This document shows, in pieces, positions 12,881-14,883 of a stretch of 14,883 nucleotides of DNA. The notes beneath the pieces are model-generated. The model ran no database searches, was not told where the DNA came from, and saw nothing but the letters and a program-made list of their open reading frames with translations. The translations under genes were made by a program, and so were the position numbers. How positions within the stretch are numbered: the first letter of the stretch is position 1; each line of letters opens with the position of its first letter. The DNA is from Verrucomicrobiota bacterium (lineage in GTDB: Bacteria; Verrucomicrobiota; Verrucomicrobiia; Chthoniobacterales; UBA10450). The stretch is taken from NCBI GenBank assembly GCA_003219925.1, contig QHQU01000015.1:1-14883 (forward strand), read 5' to 3'.

Positions 12881-14080
12881 TCATTGCGTTCGATTCAATA
12901 ACTCCGCCACGCGTTCCATCTCCGCGAAGGTGTTATAAAAATGCGGGCTTACCCGCAACCAACTGCGGTCCGCGCGATCAACGCGTAACGAAACGATAAT
13001 ATCATTTTCCGCCAGCGCGTTGGCCAACTTCTCAGCTGCAACGCGACGAGAGCGAAAAGTTAAGAAAGTGGATCGACTCGATTCTTCGTTAGGACTGAGG
13101 AATTCAAAATCGACCGGAGCAAGTTCGTCTTTCAACGTCGCGACGAGCAATAGAATCCGCTCTGAGATTTTCGGCAATCCAACCTCAGCAAGGAGCGCAA
13201 TCGCCGCCTGCATTCCGGCAATCGGGACATTGTTGTAACCACCCGGTTCAAATTTTCGACCGCCCTCCGCGTATCTAATCTCTCGCTGCGCGATAAAATT
13301 TGGCGATTCCACATTCCATCCGCCGGTAATCATGGGTCGAAGCAGGCTGCGCCGATCGCTTTTGACAAAAAGAATTCCAGCACCCGATGGACCGAGCATC
13401 CATTTTTGCGCGCCGGCGCTAAGAAAATCGACATGGTTTAACGGGATCGGAAACGCGCCGAGAGTTTGAATCGCATCAAGCGAAAACAGGACATCCCGCT
13501 CTGCGCACAATGTGCCGATCGCCTCAACGTCGATGCGATAGCCGCTGATGTTGTGCGCGCTCGCCAACGCCACCAGACGGGTCCGCTTGGTTAATGCATT
13601 CTCAACAATTTCCGAAGTGATTTCGCCGAGTCGGGCAGTTTGAAGCAACACCGGTTTAACTCCTCTTCGTTCAAGATTGAGCCACGGATAAACGTCAGCC
13701 GGATAATCGTCCAGATAACACACAACTTCGTCGCCAGCTTTCCAATCGAGACCATTGGCAACGGCATTGAGACCACTTGAAGTCGGGCCGGTAAGCGAAA
13801 TCTCTTCGATTTCCGTCCCCAGAAAATCCGCTGCTAACCGGCGAGTATCGGCGATGAAATCCAGCGCTTTATCGAATTGCTTCTCGTTAGTTGAAGCGTC
13901 CTCAATCGCGTCTCGCATCGCGTCAGCAACCCTGCGCGGCAACGGCGCATCCGCAGCATGGGCGCAATAAATCTTGCGCGCACAAATCGGAAATTCGCCG
14001 CGGCGAAATTGCTCGTTCGCCTCCAGCTCCGCGATTAGATCTTCTTGCGGGTCCGTTCGCCTTGCTCGATCAAGTTCCAA
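12881..14080 (-). CDS. Class V aminotransferase-fold PLP enzyme (cysteine desulfurase-like)
   Basis: PLP-dependent fold-type I enzyme of 399 residues, cytoplasmic. The family landmarks are in place: a phosphate-binding TGPTSSGLNAVANGL (98-112), HNISGYRID (176-184), the cofactor-ring Asp in LFSLDAIQTLGAFP (D202) and the Schiff-base lysine in SAGAQKWMLGPSGAGIL (K226). RKFEPGGYNNVPIAGMQAAI follows, as in the class V group that includes selenocysteine lyases, isopenicillin-N epimerase-like enzymes and kynureninases. No catalytic Cys loop typical of SufS is evident, so the substrate is open. The start is a TTG with a strong GAAGGAG-type Shine-Dalgarno 8 nt upstream, located inside the RelE-like gene, giving a 46-bp overlap. 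No other usable start exists before the first conserved block. Confidence 0.85.
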   Translation of the reverse strand: MELDRARRTDPQEDLIAELEANEQFRRGEFPICARKIYCAHAADAPLPRRVADAMRDAIEDASTNEKQFDKALDFIADTRRLAADFLGTEIEEISLTGPTSSGLNAVANGLDWKAGDEVVCYLDDYPADVYPWLNLERRGVKPVLLQTARLGEITSEIVENALTKRTRLVALASAHNISGYRIDVEAIGTLCAERDVLFSLDAIQTLGAFPIPLNHVDFLSAGAQKWMLGPSGAGILFVKSDRRSLLRPMITGGWNVESPNFIAQREIRYAEGGRKFEPGGYNNVPIAGMQAAIALLAEVGLPKISERILLLVATLKDELAPVDFEFLSPNEESSRSTFLTFRSRRVAAEKLANALAENDIIVSLRVDRADRSWLRVSPHFYNTFAEMERVAELLNRTQ

Positions 14081-14400
14081 AATTCGCGCCTCTCCTTCAG
14101 TTGCTCATCCTCGCCCGTGGGCAGTTTGGTGCGGAAAAGAAAATCGCGCAGCGTGTTCTTGTGCAGCACCCGATGCACCGTGATCCCTTCCGGTGTCTTT
14201 TCGAAATAAATCCGGTAATCCTTGGCACGATACCGATAGAGTCTTTTACCATCGCGCTCCAGCAAACCGAACCGACTGCTATCGAGACGATCAAGGTCCT
14301 CCGGCAAAATCTGAAATTCAGCGAGCAGGTCGAGCTGCAAAGTCTTTGGTAAAGCCGATATCTCCGCCGCGCTCAGTTCGTTGAAGATGATTTGGAACAT
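14035..14400 (-). CDS. RelE/ParE-like small protein without visible antitoxin
   Basis: Protein of 121 residues with the RelE/ParE toxin-like beta-sheet pattern: MFQIIFNELSAAEISALPK, a helix pair, then RLYRYRAKDYRIYFEKT and ITVHRVLHKNTLRDFLFR. The basic RLYRYRAKDYRIYF strand with a following His/Arg segment is typical of the fold. The C-terminus is extended by a charged helix (about 98-121, EDEQLKERREFWNLIEQ). Neither neighbour looks like an antitoxin: alr ends 53 bp upstream and the aminotransferase starts inside this gene. It may therefore be a domesticated or solitary RelE-fold protein rather than a toxin. The ATG giving MFQ is preferred over a TTG six codons upstream. Function is uncertain. 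Confidence 0.72.
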   Translation of the reverse strand: MFQIIFNELSAAEISALPKTLQLDLLAEFQILPEDLDRLDSSRFGLLERDGKRLYRYRAKDYRIYFEKTPEGITVHRVLHKNTLRDFLFRTKLPTGEDEQLKERREFWNLIEQGERTRKKI

Positions 14401-14453
14401 GATAGAGCGTTGAAGCAATGGAGCGTTAAAGTATCAAAACCAGACATCTCGTC

Positions 14454-14883
14454 TCATAGATAAACCCGCCGCACGCGCGCGCCAATTCGCGTCGTAATTT
14501 CCCACGTAATTGTCTCAGCGCGGTCCGCCAATTCGGCACAGCAAATTTCCTCGTCCCCCTGCCGGCCGATCAGCACAACTTCATCTCCCGCGGCCGCGCC
14601 GGCCAGATGCGAAACATCGATCATGATCAAATCCATTGTCACACGGCCGAGCAGCGCGCAACGTTGCCCGCGGACCAGCACTGAAATTCCGCGATTGGAA
14701 AGATGGCGTGGATAGCCATCCGCGTAACCGCAGGAAAGCGTAGCGACGCGCATTTTCCTGGGAGTGATGAAGGTGCGCCCATAACTGATTCCGTGTCCGG
14801 CCGGCATCTCACGAATGAGCGCGATGCGCGTTTTCCAGGTCATCGCCGGACGTAGGAGGCTTTGAAATTCCGGCAACGACGAA
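14454..14883 (-). CDS. alr: Alanine racemase, C-terminal part (5' end outside window)
   Basis: PLP enzyme that interconverts L- and D-alanine for peptidoglycan. About 142 residues of the C-terminal beta domain are present; the rest, including the PLP lysine, lies beyond the right edge, where the frame is still open. GHGISYGRTF contains the catalytic tyrosine (codon 14781-14783) that enters the other subunit's active site in the dimer. Also seen are ATLSCGYADGYPRHLSN, the substrate-site Met and Asp in LGRVTMDLIMIDV, and the ending WEITTRIGARVRRVYL. It is upstream of the RelE-like and aminotransferase genes on the same strand, so the three may form an operon. Confidence 0.95.
   Translation of the reverse strand, partial: SSLPEFQSLLRPAMTWKTRIALIREMPAGHGISYGRTFITPRKMRVATLSCGYADGYPRHLSNRGISVLVRGQRCALLGRVTMDLIMIDVSHLAGAAAGDEVVLIGRQGDEEICCAELADRAETITWEITTRIGARVRRVYL

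Noticed and set aside
1..14883. CRISPR array, insertion sequence, prophage or integrase
   Set aside because: No regularly spaced direct repeats, transposase, integrase or phage structural proteins appear on either strand.

Overview
The window looks like a chromosomal stretch from a Gram-negative, moderately GC-rich bacterium, most likely a verrucomicrobiote (the Chthoniobacterales/Spartobacteria side is my best guess). The grounds are the gene set, the cluster of a cysteine-depleted DksA-like protein with ribosomal proteins L33 and S18, and the dense compound palindromes between genes. This placement is inference. I see no phage, insertion sequence, CRISPR array, tRNA or rRNA.

Layout. The plus strand opens with the 3' nine-tenths of mfd (transcription-repair coupling factor), followed after 3 bp by a SurA-like periplasmic prolyl isomerase and then pdxA (vitamin B6 synthesis). 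Next come a YjdF/DUF2238 membrane protein and an ABC-2 type permease joined by an ATGA overlap. The minus strand from about 10.5 to 6.7 kb carries a MacA-type adaptor, a MacB-type ATPase, a MacB-type permease and a single-domain rhodanese. The plus strand then resumes with a second ABC-2 permease of the same family as the first, and the compact block dksA-like / rpmG / rpsR. The minus strand at the right edge carries the 3' end of alr, a RelE/ParE-like protein and a class V aminotransferase. The aminotransferase starts at a TTG inside the RelE-like gene.

How the genes work together. MacA, the ATPase and the FtsX-like permease should form one efflux or lipid/peptide-export complex across the envelope; no TolC-type outer-membrane partner is in the window. 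The two ABC-2 permeases look like the two halves of one exporter of the kind usually encoded as ATPase-permease-permease. Here they are about 3.9 kb apart with the macAB block between them, and no dedicated ATPase is visible.

The most unusual feature is the intergenic DNA. Nearly every spacer holds a compound palindrome, in the clearest cases an outer inverted repeat enclosing further short hairpins. They lie at about 4160-4210, 5093-5208, 7092-7171, 8402-8463, 9242-9332, 11366-11436 and 12684-12795. All three junctions of the macA-macB-rhodanese operon are occupied. In one element the two hairpins are inverted copies that differ by a compensatory G-C/C-G swap. These look like REP/MITE-type elements of several unrelated sequences sharing one architecture. 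I cannot test their genome-wide copy number from here.
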